Origin: Claviceps africana
Lineage: Eukaryota; Ascomycota; Sordariomycetes; Hypocreales; Clavicipitaceae
Direction: 5' to 3'
Length of the DNA: 64,000 bases
Assembly: GCA_018360145.1 (NCBI GenBank)
Contig: SRPY01000098.1
Coordinates: 1-64,000 of the forward strand
The stretch's first letter is position 1, and every line of letters begins with the position of its first letter. The position numbers and the translations under genes were made by a program. The notes beneath the pieces were generated by a model. That model made no database searches. It had not been told where the DNA came from and worked only from the letters and a program-made list of their open reading frames with translations. Shown piece by piece: positions 1-9,575 of this stretch.

Positions 1-25
1 AAAAAAAAAAAAAAAAAAAAAAAAA

Positions 26-58
<33 letters not shown>

Positions 59-1844
59 CGTCCAAGCATGCGAGGTGGCAAGACGAGGACGGGAACCTGC
101 GTCGTCGATGGCGAGCAGTCTGGCACGGCGTTACGTATCGTCGACGGAACAAGAACAAGCAAGGCACACGAAGCAAGCTGACGGCCAGAACTGAAACGGG
201 GCCTCCAGAAACGACACACACACGCACACACAAAAAAAAATCGATTGTACACCAAAGGGGAGGGTCCGGGAAACAAGACAAAGGGAAAAGGAAAGAAAGA
301 AAAAAAAAAAAAAAAGAAATCACCGGACAGGAGGAACAGGAACAGGCACGTCGGGACAAGACAAGAGACATGGCGTCGCGGCGCCTGCCATTTGTATCCC
401 GTCGGCAGAAGGGGGCGCATAGGATTCACGAGACGGCGGACCAATGAAGCGGGTTGCGAGGTGCGTGTTCGCGGCTGTGCTTCGAACAGGATAGGCCTGT
501 CCGTCTACGCGGGCGCCCGGGGTGGGAGATTTCGGGGCATGCTTGGGGATCGGTGCGTAAACAAAGGACGGGCGAGACTCGAGACTCGAGACTCGAGACT
601 CGAGAGTCACGTCACGGTCCGCGTCACGGTCCGCTTGGCGCCTACTGGCTCCGCCGCAGGGATCCAGCCGCCCGTCCTCGTCCCGAGGCGCGCTCGCAGC
701 CAATCGCCTGTCCTCCCTTGCCTGCCCCTGCCGCGGAACAGGCAGGAGCGGGGTCGCACCGGCCGGCCGCAGCGCTGTGACACCTAGGGGTGGCAAAATG
801 AGGGTGAAAGGAGCATGTTCTCTACCATGGGGCCCCTTGGGCAGCTAAGCTACATACATATCTGTCACGTGATGTGTGACAAGCGCCCAATCATTTTCTC
901 ACCAGCATCTGGCTTCGGAAAATAACTGGTACGCCAAGTACATACAATACACCCCTTGAATTATTTGCAAACGGGTACAAGCCCCTCTTCTTAGCGGAGA
1001 CGCACACGTGATCACGGGCAGGGTTGCTAGCCGGGGGTTGCTGCAGATGGCAAGGGATCTTTAGCTACTTATTTGCCTATATAAAATAAGGTTGTGCCTA
1101 ATGTACCTTCAGATCCCTGACCATGTCATCGCACTTTTCGAAGCGACGCTTGATTGGTCCAAAAGCCCCTGTCAAGTCACCGATTTCAAATAATTCAAGG
1201 GTTGTACTGTACATACATGCGGTGCTTGGTATACATACACATGTAGTACAAACCCATGTATATTTCACTGCCGCTTGCCATCCTGCTGCTTCGACGTCGC
1301 CCGTCTATCAAGCACATCGTGTTTTCATCTACATAGTCCAGCATATCAAGCACATGGTGCCTTCATCTTCATCTTCATCCTTCCGGGCAAGAAACAAACC
1401 ACATCCTCCGCCTCCATCGTACACATTCGTGGCCTATCCTCGGCCGCTCACTGCAACCCGTCCTCCTGCTCCTCCCCCTTGTCCTACCTACGTAACCTAC
1501 CCAGCATGCTCCATCTGTCCACCCAGGCACCTGGGACGTTCCGACACACATGCCATCCATGGTAGCCGCCCGTCTTCGTGGCAGCCCAAACAGGCCACGC
1601 GCGGGCCCGAGCCACCGCGCAAACAGGGGCTACTCAGCCCGCGGATTCTTTGCCTTGTGATCCGAATCTGCCTTGCCGTCCATCTCCCACCATCCCGATA
1701 CGCCGCTGTAGCGCTCTTGGAGCCACACCGCGTCCTCGTGGTTCGGCCATTGTCCATGGCCAACCCGCCCTTCTTTTGTCCCGTGGAACTAGGGCCATTG
1801 CATGTCCTCACTGGATTGAGCCAGATGCTGTGCCCCCCCGGGTC
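1..1844. other. Intergenic left edge, no gene recognised
   Basis: No convincing gene is seen here. The stretch opens with poly(A) followed by a CAA repeat (to about 59), holds a short tandem of a GACTCGAGA-like unit at 573-606, and next to it a doubled GTCACGGTCCGC unit (610-633). Several open frames exist but have the composition of low-complexity DNA (Lys/Arg or Pro/Ser rich) and no recognisable domain. Part of it is presumably the 3' flank of the minus-strand gene ending at 1845. Confidence 0.5.
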
Positions 1845-4736
1845 TCACGCCGGATCCGCAGTTCGCCATAGCGTGCAAATCGATCCGTCGTTATTCAGCT
1901 CCGCAAACGCCTTGACGGCCTCGTCGTCTGGCCAGGTCCAGGCCAGCCCCGAATCGGCCATGGTCTGCACGAGCGACCTCACCACGCGATTGTCCAGCAT
2001 CGGCTCCGCCACCAGTCGAAAGACACAGAGCGTCTCGAAAAAGTCTGCGTACGGGGGAGGCTCTTCCACATCTTCCAGCGCCGACACAACGTCAGGGTCG
2101 CCCCACTGCTGGACCAGCCAGTTTACTAGCCGCGCCATCTCGACAAACTGTCCCAGGTACCCGAGCGACAGCATGTATTCGTAGACATGTTCGCTCCGGA
2201 TCACGTCTCCCCGGACACCCATGCGTTCGAGAGGCGCGACCGAGTAGGACCCCAGGTGCCTCTGCACGTCCCGCTCGCGTTCGGCCAAGGCCCAGAACAT
2301 GCTTCTCATCCGGCCGGCCACCTCTTGCAGCACGGCCGTCGTTGTTGCTATTTTCGCCGAATCATCCGGACCGAGGTCGCTCACCGCCCCGTCGCGCTGA
2401 CGGCTGTACTTCCTTGCTTTGAGCATACCGGGCGATCCTTGGTCGCGTAGTGCTTGCAGGATCCCGAGCTGGATCTTGTCATCGCCGGCAGCGTCCGAGG
2501 TGAGCAGATTGCTGGCCTGCCGCCAAATGGCCTTTCGTACACATTTATTATATTGCGTAAACGAGGACAGCTGCAGCCCAGCGCGCGTCTCGACGGTATC
2601 CGCCACCCGTGAGATCAGGCACAGCTGATCCGTCAGGGATATCCTCAACGCCTTGTGGTGCTGTGAGAGGTCCTTCAGAATCACGCCCCAGACAAACGTC
2701 ATCCACCGAGACCTGTCCCCTTGCAGCCTGGCTTCCGAGAGGCGGATGGCGCGCATGAGCTGGCCGTTCCCTTTCTGCTCTTGCACCCGTAAACAGGCTC
2801 GGATGTACGCGGCAAACAAGCTCAGAGGCACGTTTCTCAGCAGCTGTGCGCGCGGCTCCTCCGTCATCAGGTTTCGGACGGCTTCCCTGTTGCCCCAGCT
2901 ATCGCTCAGGTATTGGTGGGCCGTCTCCAACGACTCGGCATTGGCAACGAGGGTGCGAAGGCAGGCCCCCTCCGGGTGGATGCCAGCAAGCCTCATGTTC
3001 CTGTACAGCTCCGAGACGCTCGGCGGGCTTAGACGAGCTCTCTCAAACTCGGTCAGATTGGCCTCGTGCTGCGTCGGGAAGTTCAGCGCCTTGTCGCCCG
3101 GGAGGACTCCGCTTTCTGGCTCGGCGTCCCTCATCGTCAGTTTCTCGAACATGGCTGCATACTCGTGTAGGCCGGGTTTCCGCTCCGATCCTGGCGGGTT
3201 TCTGAATCGTCCCCACGCCTCCTGAGCATTCCGCGTGGCGCGAATGGAGGCCTCCCATACCCCGACGCGGCGGCCTTTGTCGATGACGTTCCTTTGCTGG
3301 ATTGTCGGCGCTCCATCCGCGGCCATGCCTTGCAGTACATCGACCGCCGTGTCCAGTTGGTCTTTGGAGTATCCTGCTTCTTGCATGAGCATTCCTGCAC
3401 TGACCGCACGGCTCCAGTTGTCTTCCGGGTCACTCAGCTCGTCCATTCCATGCCCTGGCTGCAGATACGGTGGCCAGCCAGGGGCGTGACGGGCTGAGCT
3501 GTTGGCTTCCGTGTAGTTCTTGGGCAGCCCAGACAAGACATTCCGAATCGCTCGGAACCCGGCTCCGCTGATGAGTAAAGGCTTGGTCAAGCCCGCCGAC
3601 ATGGTGAGAAGGATTCTCTGCGCCTCCCAAAAGTAGGTGTTTGGCATGGATCGCTGGACTGTTTGAAACCGCCGTTGGGGTTGGAATACCTGGAGACATC
3701 CATTGAAGGCCTTGCACTGCCTCAGATACAATTTTCGTGGATTATCCGTGCCGGATGACATGCCTTCAATATGTCTCGCTGCTTTGTCCGCCAACATGAC
3801 GATGTACCTGGGCTCAAGCCGCAGGCATTGGACAACAAGAAGGCGCATGATGAGGTCGAAATTGGCCTGGTCGAGCTCCAGTTTCTGGCCGGACACGACT
3901 TTTTCCCCGCGACCCTGATTTCGAACCTTTATCCCCGCCAGCATTTTCGCTCTTTCAGTAGCGTCGAGGTACATCTGGCATGATTCGATCATGGCAAGCA
4001 GCGTCCCGGTATCGATGAAGTTGGCAGACGGCCGGACAAGAAAGTTGAACACAAACTGCGGCACGAAAAACCTTTTCTCCAAGAATCTCTGGCACCGCTC
4101 CTTGTCGTCACGCCCTCGCAGCACATATATATAGTAGTCCAAAGCCTCTCGACCGCGAGACGCCGCCAAACCCAGGTGCTCCAAGTTTCTGTCCAGTTCG
4201 TCCTTGGTCGGCAGCAGCGGCAAGATATCGCTCGGCTCGTTTGATTCAAACTCTTCTTCGCATATAACTTCTTGCAAGAGAACGATTGGCAGTTTAGAGT
4301 TGCGAAGGCTCGCAATCCTCCTTTTCCAGCCCTGGACATCTTCAGTTCTGCCCAATACCTTGTGCAGTAAGTGGCTCGCTGCCATATGTTGTAACGGCTT
4401 TTCTGGGGTCTTTGGCGAGGGGTGTGGTTTTTGAGTCGCGTCGACGCCGTTTCGGGGCGGTAATGGTACATTTTGTTGCAGCCTGCGCTCGTTCCGTAGA
4501 TGCGTAGCAAGGCGAGAGTAGATGGTAGCATGGTAGTGCTCTACGGGCAGCGGCTGCAAAGCAGCGGCGTCGTGTAGGGCTGAATAATGGCGAGAACATG
4601 CATTGTTCTTCGACTTCTCATAGCACAGCTGCTCCAGCGCAACAGCTGTCAGTCCCAATGGTTCAGATTCAAGGCGCAAAGCGTGCAAAGACATACCAAG
4701 ATGACCAGTCTCGTGCGAGGCGGCAGCGGCCGCCAT
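1845..4736 (-). CDS. Conserved-looking large helical protein, probably mitochondrial (PPR-like), function unknown
   Basis: I do not recognise a named family. The frame is open for 963 codons with no stop, far longer than chance at this composition. Most of the protein is predicted helical, with repeated amphipathic stretches that resemble pentatricopeptide-repeat-type mitochondrial RNA-binding proteins of fungi; this is an inference from composition, not from a clear repeat. The amino end is uncertain. In another frame just upstream, a second ATG (about 4767) opens a short Arg-rich peptide ending at a GTATGT donor-like site, so a short first exon encoding a mitochondrial presequence is possible, and the ATG at 4736 may not be the real start. 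The carboxyl end is a single clean stop. The next gene on the same strand (prefoldin subunit 3) lies about 750 bp upstream, with a MITE in between. Confidence 0.6.
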   Translation of the reverse strand: MAAAAASHETGHLGMSLHALRLESEPLGLTAVALEQLCYEKSKNNACSRHYSALHDAAALQPLPVEHYHATIYSRLATHLRNERRLQQNVPLPPRNGVDATQKPHPSPKTPEKPLQHMAASHLLHKVLGRTEDVQGWKRRIASLRNSKLPIVLLQEVICEEEFESNEPSDILPLLPTKDELDRNLEHLGLAASRGREALDYYIYVLRGRDDKERCQRFLEKRFFVPQFVFNFLVRPSANFIDTGTLLAMIESCQMYLDATERAKMLAGIKVRNQGRGEKVVSGQKLELDQANFDLIMRLLVVQCLRLEPRYIVMLADKAARHIEGMSSGTDNPRKLYLRQCKAFNGCLQVFQPQRRFQTVQRSMPNTYFWEAQRILLTMSAGLTKPLLISGAGFRAIRNVLSGLPKNYTEANSSARHAPGWPPYLQPGHGMDELSDPEDNWSRAVSAGMLMQEAGYSKDQLDTAVDVLQGMAADGAPTIQQRNVIDKGRRVGVWEASIRATRNAQEAWGRFRNPPGSERKPGLHEYAAMFEKLTMRDAEPESGVLPGDKALNFPTQHEANLTEFERARLSPPSVSELYRNMRLAGIHPEGACLRTLVANAESLETAHQYLSDSWGNREAVRNLMTEEPRAQLLRNVPLSLFAAYIRACLRVQEQKGNGQLMRAIRLSEARLQGDRSRWMTFVWGVILKDLSQHHKALRISLTDQLCLISRVADTVETRAGLQLSSFTQYNKCVRKAIWRQASNLLTSDAAGDDKIQLGILQALRDQGSPGMLKARKYSRQRDGAVSDLGPDDSAKIATTTAVLQEVAGRMRSMFWALAERERDVQRHLGSYSVAPLERMGVRGDVIRSEHVYEYMLSLGYLGQFVEMARLVNWLVQQWGDPDVVSALEDVEEPPPYADFFETLCVFRLVAEPMLDNRVVRSLVQTMADSGLAWTWPDDEAVKAFAELNNDGSICTLWRTADPA

Positions 4737-5492
4737 CGTTCAAGCTGTCCTGTAACATTTCTCAGCATGCCTCCTCATAATACCGATATTTTCGCGACGA
4801 TCGTGGCTGCAGTCATGCTGAAGTTGGTATGGGCGCAATTAAAATCAAGACTTGCTGGTCAAATAAGCAAGGACATGGATACGGGGTGAAAAGATCATGC
4901 ACTTGTGGGGTTATCCCGTTTGGTCCCTTTGGTGCGCAGAAGGCTACACCTGTCAAATTATAATAAACCCTGATTGTATTGTTTTTACTGCTTAGTTTGA
5001 AGTAGCTGCAGGTACCCCCACTCTTTTTTAATAGTTGATTGGTTAGATTAAGTGGACCCTTTATATGTGCTCCATAGGCAATCTTACTCTAACGCTATAA
5101 AGTATTAAGTAGCTAAATACTTTCGTTTGTATATTAATTTATACTTATAAAATATCACTTTTTTATAAATGTTTTTACTAGACAATAGTGTGGGTCGGTA
5201 CACCAAATGTAGCCTTCTGCGCACCAAAGGGATATGCGTGAAGCGGGGCGCATGCTGGATGGAGCACTACGTCCATTAGATTTAGCTTCCAATGCAAAAT
5301 TAACCACTGCATGTTGTTCTGGACGTTGTGCTTTCGAAACAACTTTTGTTGTTGTGATATTGAAACACTGTTATATAATCATTATTGGAAACCATGGTCA
5401 CTCTTGTTTATGAGATGGTGGTAAGGGATGCTCATTAGCGACTCAGCGCAAGCTTCTTAGTCCGCGACGAGCCTACCGTACTTATTTTCATT
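4737..5492. other. Intergenic region interrupted by a MITE-like element
   Basis: Promoter side of the gene at 1845-4736 and 3' side of the prefoldin gene. Most of it is occupied by the inverted-repeat element at 4914-5232, which is clearly more AT-rich than its surroundings. The rest (5233-5492) shows no coding signal. Confidence 0.6.
4914..5232. mobile_element. MITE-like element with 25-bp terminal inverted repeats and TA target-site duplication
   Basis: The arms at 4924-4948 and 5208-5232 are perfect 25-bp inverted repeats, starting TCCCTTTGGTGCG on the left. Outside the left arm there is a 10-bp extra segment (GTTTGGTCCC) after a TATCCC that matches the outer end of the right arm, so the left end has probably undergone a small internal duplication and the element starts at 4914. 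TA dinucleotides flank both sides (4912-4913 and 5233-5234). The interior is AT-rich, about 260 bp, and has no open frame. TA target duplications and short length fit a non-autonomous Tc1/mariner/pogo-type element; the superfamily is an inference. Confidence 0.8.
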
Positions 5493-6472
5493 TCATGACT
5501 GTTTCTCTTCAACTTCTTCGCTGGTCTTATCCTTTCGTTTTTGTACTACCTCCCAGTTATATACCCTTGCTGTTGCGACTTCCATGGTCTAGAAAACAAT
5601 ATTAGCTTCCAGATTCCAGGTTGACTCCCAAGTCGCTCGATACACATACTGTGATTTGCTCTCTCAGAAAATCCAAATCCTCTTCGCAATTCAACAAACT
5701 CGTATGTGCGGTGGATAGCTTCGAGGTAAGCAAGTCTTCGGCTTCGTCCACGGGATATGACAACATAACATTGGCCTGAAAGCAACGGTCAGATAAGGAG
5801 AAGCCTCATTCCGGGATGCCTGCGGGTACACCTACTCCAAGCCAAATGTAAACTTCATCAGTGGCGGGTATGTTAGCTCTTGCATATAGGGTGTCGTTGA
5901 GTTCGAAAGTCGTCTCTATGGGTTCGGTCTCGTCCTGAAAGCACTTGGTTAGTCCTGTTGCACTGACAACGCCATCCGAAACACTATACCTTTCTCGATT
6001 TCAAGAATCTGACAGTGTCTAGCGTTTTCTGAATCTCCGGTATTTTGTCTTTCAAGCCCCCCATTCGCTTTTGTAGATTCATCTCCATGAACTGGTATTT
6101 TCTGCTCGATGGTGTTACTGGCTAGTGCGATCGAATGACGACGGCGAGCTTCCCGAGGCACGGTAGAGAAAAAAAAAAAAAGGACAAGAAAGGAATAAGG
6201 AAAACTCTTTTCACGTGGCCATTCCACTTACGAGATCATCTCCTGGAACTTGCGCAGCGTAGGCTCAACATCTTGTCTTGTGGCGACATAGTCTTCGACT
6301 TTGTCGACGAAAGGAGCGTAGGGAATGCCTCGTGGGTTCGTTGGTGCGTCTTCCTGGCCACTGCACAGAGCATGACGGTTAGTATAAATGTTCGTTTCGC
6401 AATTTGGGACGGTTGGAATCGCTCGACTACACGCCTGGTATCCGGTGCCTTTTCCGTGCCCGTGCTCGCCAT
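5493..6472 (-). CDS. PAC10: Prefoldin subunit 3 (VBP1/Pac10 homologue)
   Basis: Alpha-type subunit of the hexameric prefoldin chaperone, which hands nascent actin and tubulin to the CCT chaperonin in the cytosol. Six exons: 6431-6472, 6232-6353, 5990-6101, 5836-5934, 5650-5775 and 5493-5588, giving 198 residues, the usual family size. Family-typical stretches are visible across the exon joins: GIPYAPFVDKVEDYV, VEPTLRKFQEMISKYQFME, then IQKTLDTVRFLKSRK, IETTFELNDTLYARA, VYIWLGANVMLSYP and, near the end, EVATARVYNWEV. The coiled-coil arms flank the central beta-hairpin region. Splice sites of introns 2-5 are clear (for example GTAAGT after the second exon). The donor of the first intron is weak (GTAGTC at 6430, or GTGTAG at 6432), so the first 14 residues are tentative. 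Confidence 0.9.
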
Positions 6473-7325
6473 GTTTGCAGGCTGATGCGTCGTTAAGGCG
6501 AGGTCAAACTCGGAGTTTTGACAAAGTGCTGGTGCTATTTTGCGACAGCCGTTCCGTCAGTAATTAGGCTGGTCACCTCGGTGGGCAGCATGGAAAGATC
6601 AAGGTGGGGTCGTGGCTGAGGTAGCTCGGCGGCAGCTGCGCAGCTTGAGTCCCATCTTCAGCAAATCTGGTCCTGTAAATACCCTGTAGAGGCCTCGGAT
6701 CTGTGATTTGATTTTCGGGCGGAGGGACTTGGAAACAGAAGGAGATTTTCTCGGCAAGTCATTATCTGCAACGAGAGAGAAAAAAAAGGAGAGAGAGACT
6801 TGGCAAAAAACAAGCTTTGGATTGTGCGTCTGAGATGAATAAAACACCCTCCAGTATTACCCGCCAGTGCTTTCGGTCCGCATCCACATCGGAATTCTCG
6901 AATTCGCGTTTCTTCCTGGCTTGTAGCTAAGTACTTGGCGAGTCGCCTCCCACGATTTTCCCAGCACATCCCAAGCGTAAACGAGGTTAATCTTTCGTCA
7001 AAAAGAATTGTGCTACCAGTTTTCACTCGCCCGGCTGTCTGATTCACTTACCATGGAAATTTTGCGTTTAATAAAAGACCAAATGTCGGAAGTGAGGCTT
7101 CTAATCCGGGAATAGGTTGACCTCTCAAAGTCAAATAGCAGGATGCAACAATGCCACATCATGGTGACCTCTTTATTGAAATAATAGACATGAACACATT
7201 AGTCGCTCAGCATAACATAATACATCGCTACGCACAAACGCCATCTTCATTAGCAGCATTCCACGTTTCCACGCCCGGGGACATGCGAGTCCAGCCCGAT
7301 CCACGTCATTGGCACGATTAAGGCA
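6473..7325. other. Gap between prefoldin and VanZ-like genes; possible unassigned minus-strand exons
   Basis: Contains the upstream region of the prefoldin gene and the 3' flank of the VanZ-like gene. On the minus strand, an ATG at about 7163 starts a short frame ending at a GTAAGT site near 7050, and a second open segment follows a TTGCAG acceptor near 6770, ending near 6599. I cannot join these into a recognisable protein; they may be transcribed leader exons of the prefoldin gene or a small unknown gene. Confidence 0.3.
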
Positions 7326-8029
7326 CTACTCTGCTCTTTTCTTGCTGTCCCCTATATCTGCCGATCCGTCAGGACCAGTAGCGGCCGTTGGGTCTTCGTC
7401 GTCCCAGTCGTCAGCCGCATTTTCGTCCCAATTATCCACCTCTTCCTCAAGCGAACGTTCGGGGAGAGGATCAGCATCCGCAATTGTGATGCCGCTTTCC
7501 TGAGTAGAGCCAAGCTCGACATCCTCCTCATCCCTGTCTGGAACGGCATTGTATGTCTTTTTGTTCCTCTTGCGATCTAGCATGCGTTTGTGGTACCAAG
7601 AACATAGTCCTACGCCAAGCAGACTGCCTACTACGTTTGCCACGATGCCGTATATGTCGAAATCGCGATCGCTGAGAAAAGTACTTTGAACGAGCTCGGC
7701 ACCAATACCAAGACACAGCGTACACACCATCAAGGTCATGTTGAGGGTTCGGCGGCGGTTGGTATCAACGATCCAGTAAAATACTATTGTGAGAACGAAA
7801 AAGGTGATGACGTGTAGGATCTTATCGTTGACATATTGTTCGAGCTGAAGTTGAGATAGTCCGGCATAACTAACTAACAGGAGCAATAGCAAGAAGACAC
7901 CTGTAGGTTTTTTTGTTGTTGTACTGGTTAGCTTCTAGTTCCCTTTGGCAATTGTCGGCCGCTCGACAACATGCCCAGGCTTGTCAAGAGGAAGGAGGTT
8001 GTACCTGCGAATGGCAAGCGTATCCGCAT
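7326..8029 (-). CDS. VanZ-like integral membrane protein
   Basis: Small membrane protein of the VanZ-like family; in fungi its function is not established. Two exons, 8005-8029 and 7326-7900, joined by a 104-nt intron with a GTACAA donor and a CTACAG acceptor, give 199 residues. The first exon supplies the start MRIRLPFA and completes the first membrane segment, a run of Leu around residues 9-18; without it the frame would begin inside this helix. Three further hydrophobic segments follow (around ITFFVLTIVFYWIV, LMVCTLCLGIGAELVQ and GIVANVVGSLLGVGL), with the family-typical D(K/R)-x-H early motif (NDKILH) and an acidic GAELVQ stretch. The last 80 residues are hydrophilic and strongly acidic (DNWDENAADDWDDED), presumably cytosolic. 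Confidence 0.85.
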
Positions 8030-8394
8030 AGTGGCAGATGGTCGGCTGGAATATGTTGGATGAGAATTTCAAGCAATTACACGTCAATTTCCTTGCTGAT
8101 GCCGGCAGTTGGGTCGAATTGACTTTTGGGCGGGAACGAGAAGATTAGAGGTTGACGAAAGATAGCTTGCGCAAGCTGTGCCCTGTGGTATGGTAAGTAT
8201 GGGCCAGAGCAAGTTTCTGAACAGCGCCACGAATGCAAGTCCTGAGTGGTTGGACGAGTAATGGACCGGATCGTTTCTGGACGTCAATACGTGCGAGATG
8301 TTGTGTGCGACTCGGGACCAAATGGTTCGAGGAAAAAGCTGTACAAGTGCAGGAGCGGGTAGGGGACCAATGCTTTGTGGCAAGTTGAAGGAAT

Positions 8395-8605
8395 GAGTAC
8401 TTTAAGTGCCTAGGTATAGTACCAAGCAGGTACTTAAGTAGGCAAGTACTTAGGTAAGTAGGTACTGAGAGTCGTAGGTACCTAGGTACTTACTTACTTA
8501 CTCTAGACAAGTACCTGCTCAGTAGCAAGTATCAACTTCTAGGTACTTATCTAGGTACTTAAGTAACTACCTAGGTACCTAGATGGACGGGTACCTAGAT
8601 ATCTA
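8395..8605. repeat. Dense cluster of AGGTACCT / TACCTAGGTA palindromic motif
   Basis: Within about 210 bp there are more than a dozen occurrences of GTACTT, AGGTACTT, AGGTACCT and CCTAGGTACC in both orientations, often at 8-12 bp spacing and overlapping. It lies between two divergent genes. The same motif recurs in at least nine other intergenic places in the window. Confidence 0.75.
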
Positions 8606-8976
8606 GTACTTATGATCACAATGTGCAAAAGCAGGCCATCGGCTTACTTTTACATTCCAAGCTACCACATAAATTAATCAACATGCCTCTTTCTTTTCCC
8701 GAGACAGAGAGCTTCTTCCAGTTGCAAAGATGGTAGATAAGTACTCTTCAGCAGCGAAGCGAGCATTCCAGGCAGATAAGATCTCGTCACGTGATGTGCA
8801 TCGGGACCAGCGCAGTGTCCATCATCCACGTCTCGCCAAGCCGCAAGATACAAGGCCCAGGGCGTACCGAGTACAGCGAGGCGGGCCACAATTCGCACGC
8901 GTGGGGTACTTGCTTGGGTAGAGGCTGAGAGTCACTGGGTCCGGGGATCTGGTGCCGACACTGGCTGGTGTGCGTT

Positions 8977-9065
8977 GCGTACCTAGGTACTTGGAGTAGT
9001 TACTGTATACATATAAATTGCCTGCTTGGGTATCAACTTCAGGTACCTACTAAGTAGGTACTTAA
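8977..9065. repeat. Smaller AGGTACCT-motif cluster
   Basis: CCTAGGTACTT near 8981 and the palindrome-rich stretch AGGTACCTACTAAGTAGGTA near 9041-9060 repeat the motif of the larger cluster at 8395-8605. Confidence 0.6.
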
Positions 9066-9575
9066 TGCTCACCGTAGACTGATTGGAGTCGTGGGCTGCC
9101 AGGACGGTGCATCGACACAAACAATGCTGTATTGCTGCCGAGGCGTATGTAGCAAAGCGTCCTTTGGCAAGTCTCTGGTTGTTCAATGAATGCGACCAAG
9201 TGAAACGCTGGCCGGCCGTCTCCTGGAGCGCGCGAGACGGCAGCCCCTTGGCACCGCCGAGCGCCAGTCCGCGGTGCTGGCCGAACTTGGCAGAAAGTCC
9301 CGCTTCGGGAAAGTGTGCGGGTACAACGCTCTCCCCAAATCCTCAACCTCACCTCTCGATCTGCCGACAAATCGCACCGGTCGCAATCCATCAAGGCACC
9401 ACCAAACCCATCCCGATTACTCCGATTCGGGTCTTCCCATCTATATCAATGCCGCTCTTTCGATCCATGTCGCTGTAACCGCTTCAAAAGCCTTCCCGCC
9501 GGCCCTACGCGAGCGCATCCTTCCGCGCATGGCGACACCGCGTCTGCTTGTCGCTTTCATCGCCACGGGCCCAAT

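Larger units (their letters stand above)
8030..9575. other. Divergent intergenic region between the VanZ-like gene and SPT7
   Basis: Shared 1.5-kb upstream region of two divergently transcribed genes. It holds the densest cluster of the AGGTACCT/CCTAGGTA motif in the window (8395-8605) and a second smaller cluster (8977-9065). No gene is recognised. The segment 9315-9575 is in frame with SPT7 but does not look like the family's amino end and is taken as leader. Confidence 0.55.

Noticed and set aside
1123..2184. 353-codon open frame on the plus strand
   Set aside because: Partly antisense to the gene ending at 1845; Ser/Pro-rich, no family resemblance, no flanking splice logic.
9315..9575. 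Upstream extension of the SPT7 frame
   Set aside because: The extra 87 residues are Arg/Ser/His-rich and unlike fungal Spt7; the Met at 9576 starts the conserved amino end.
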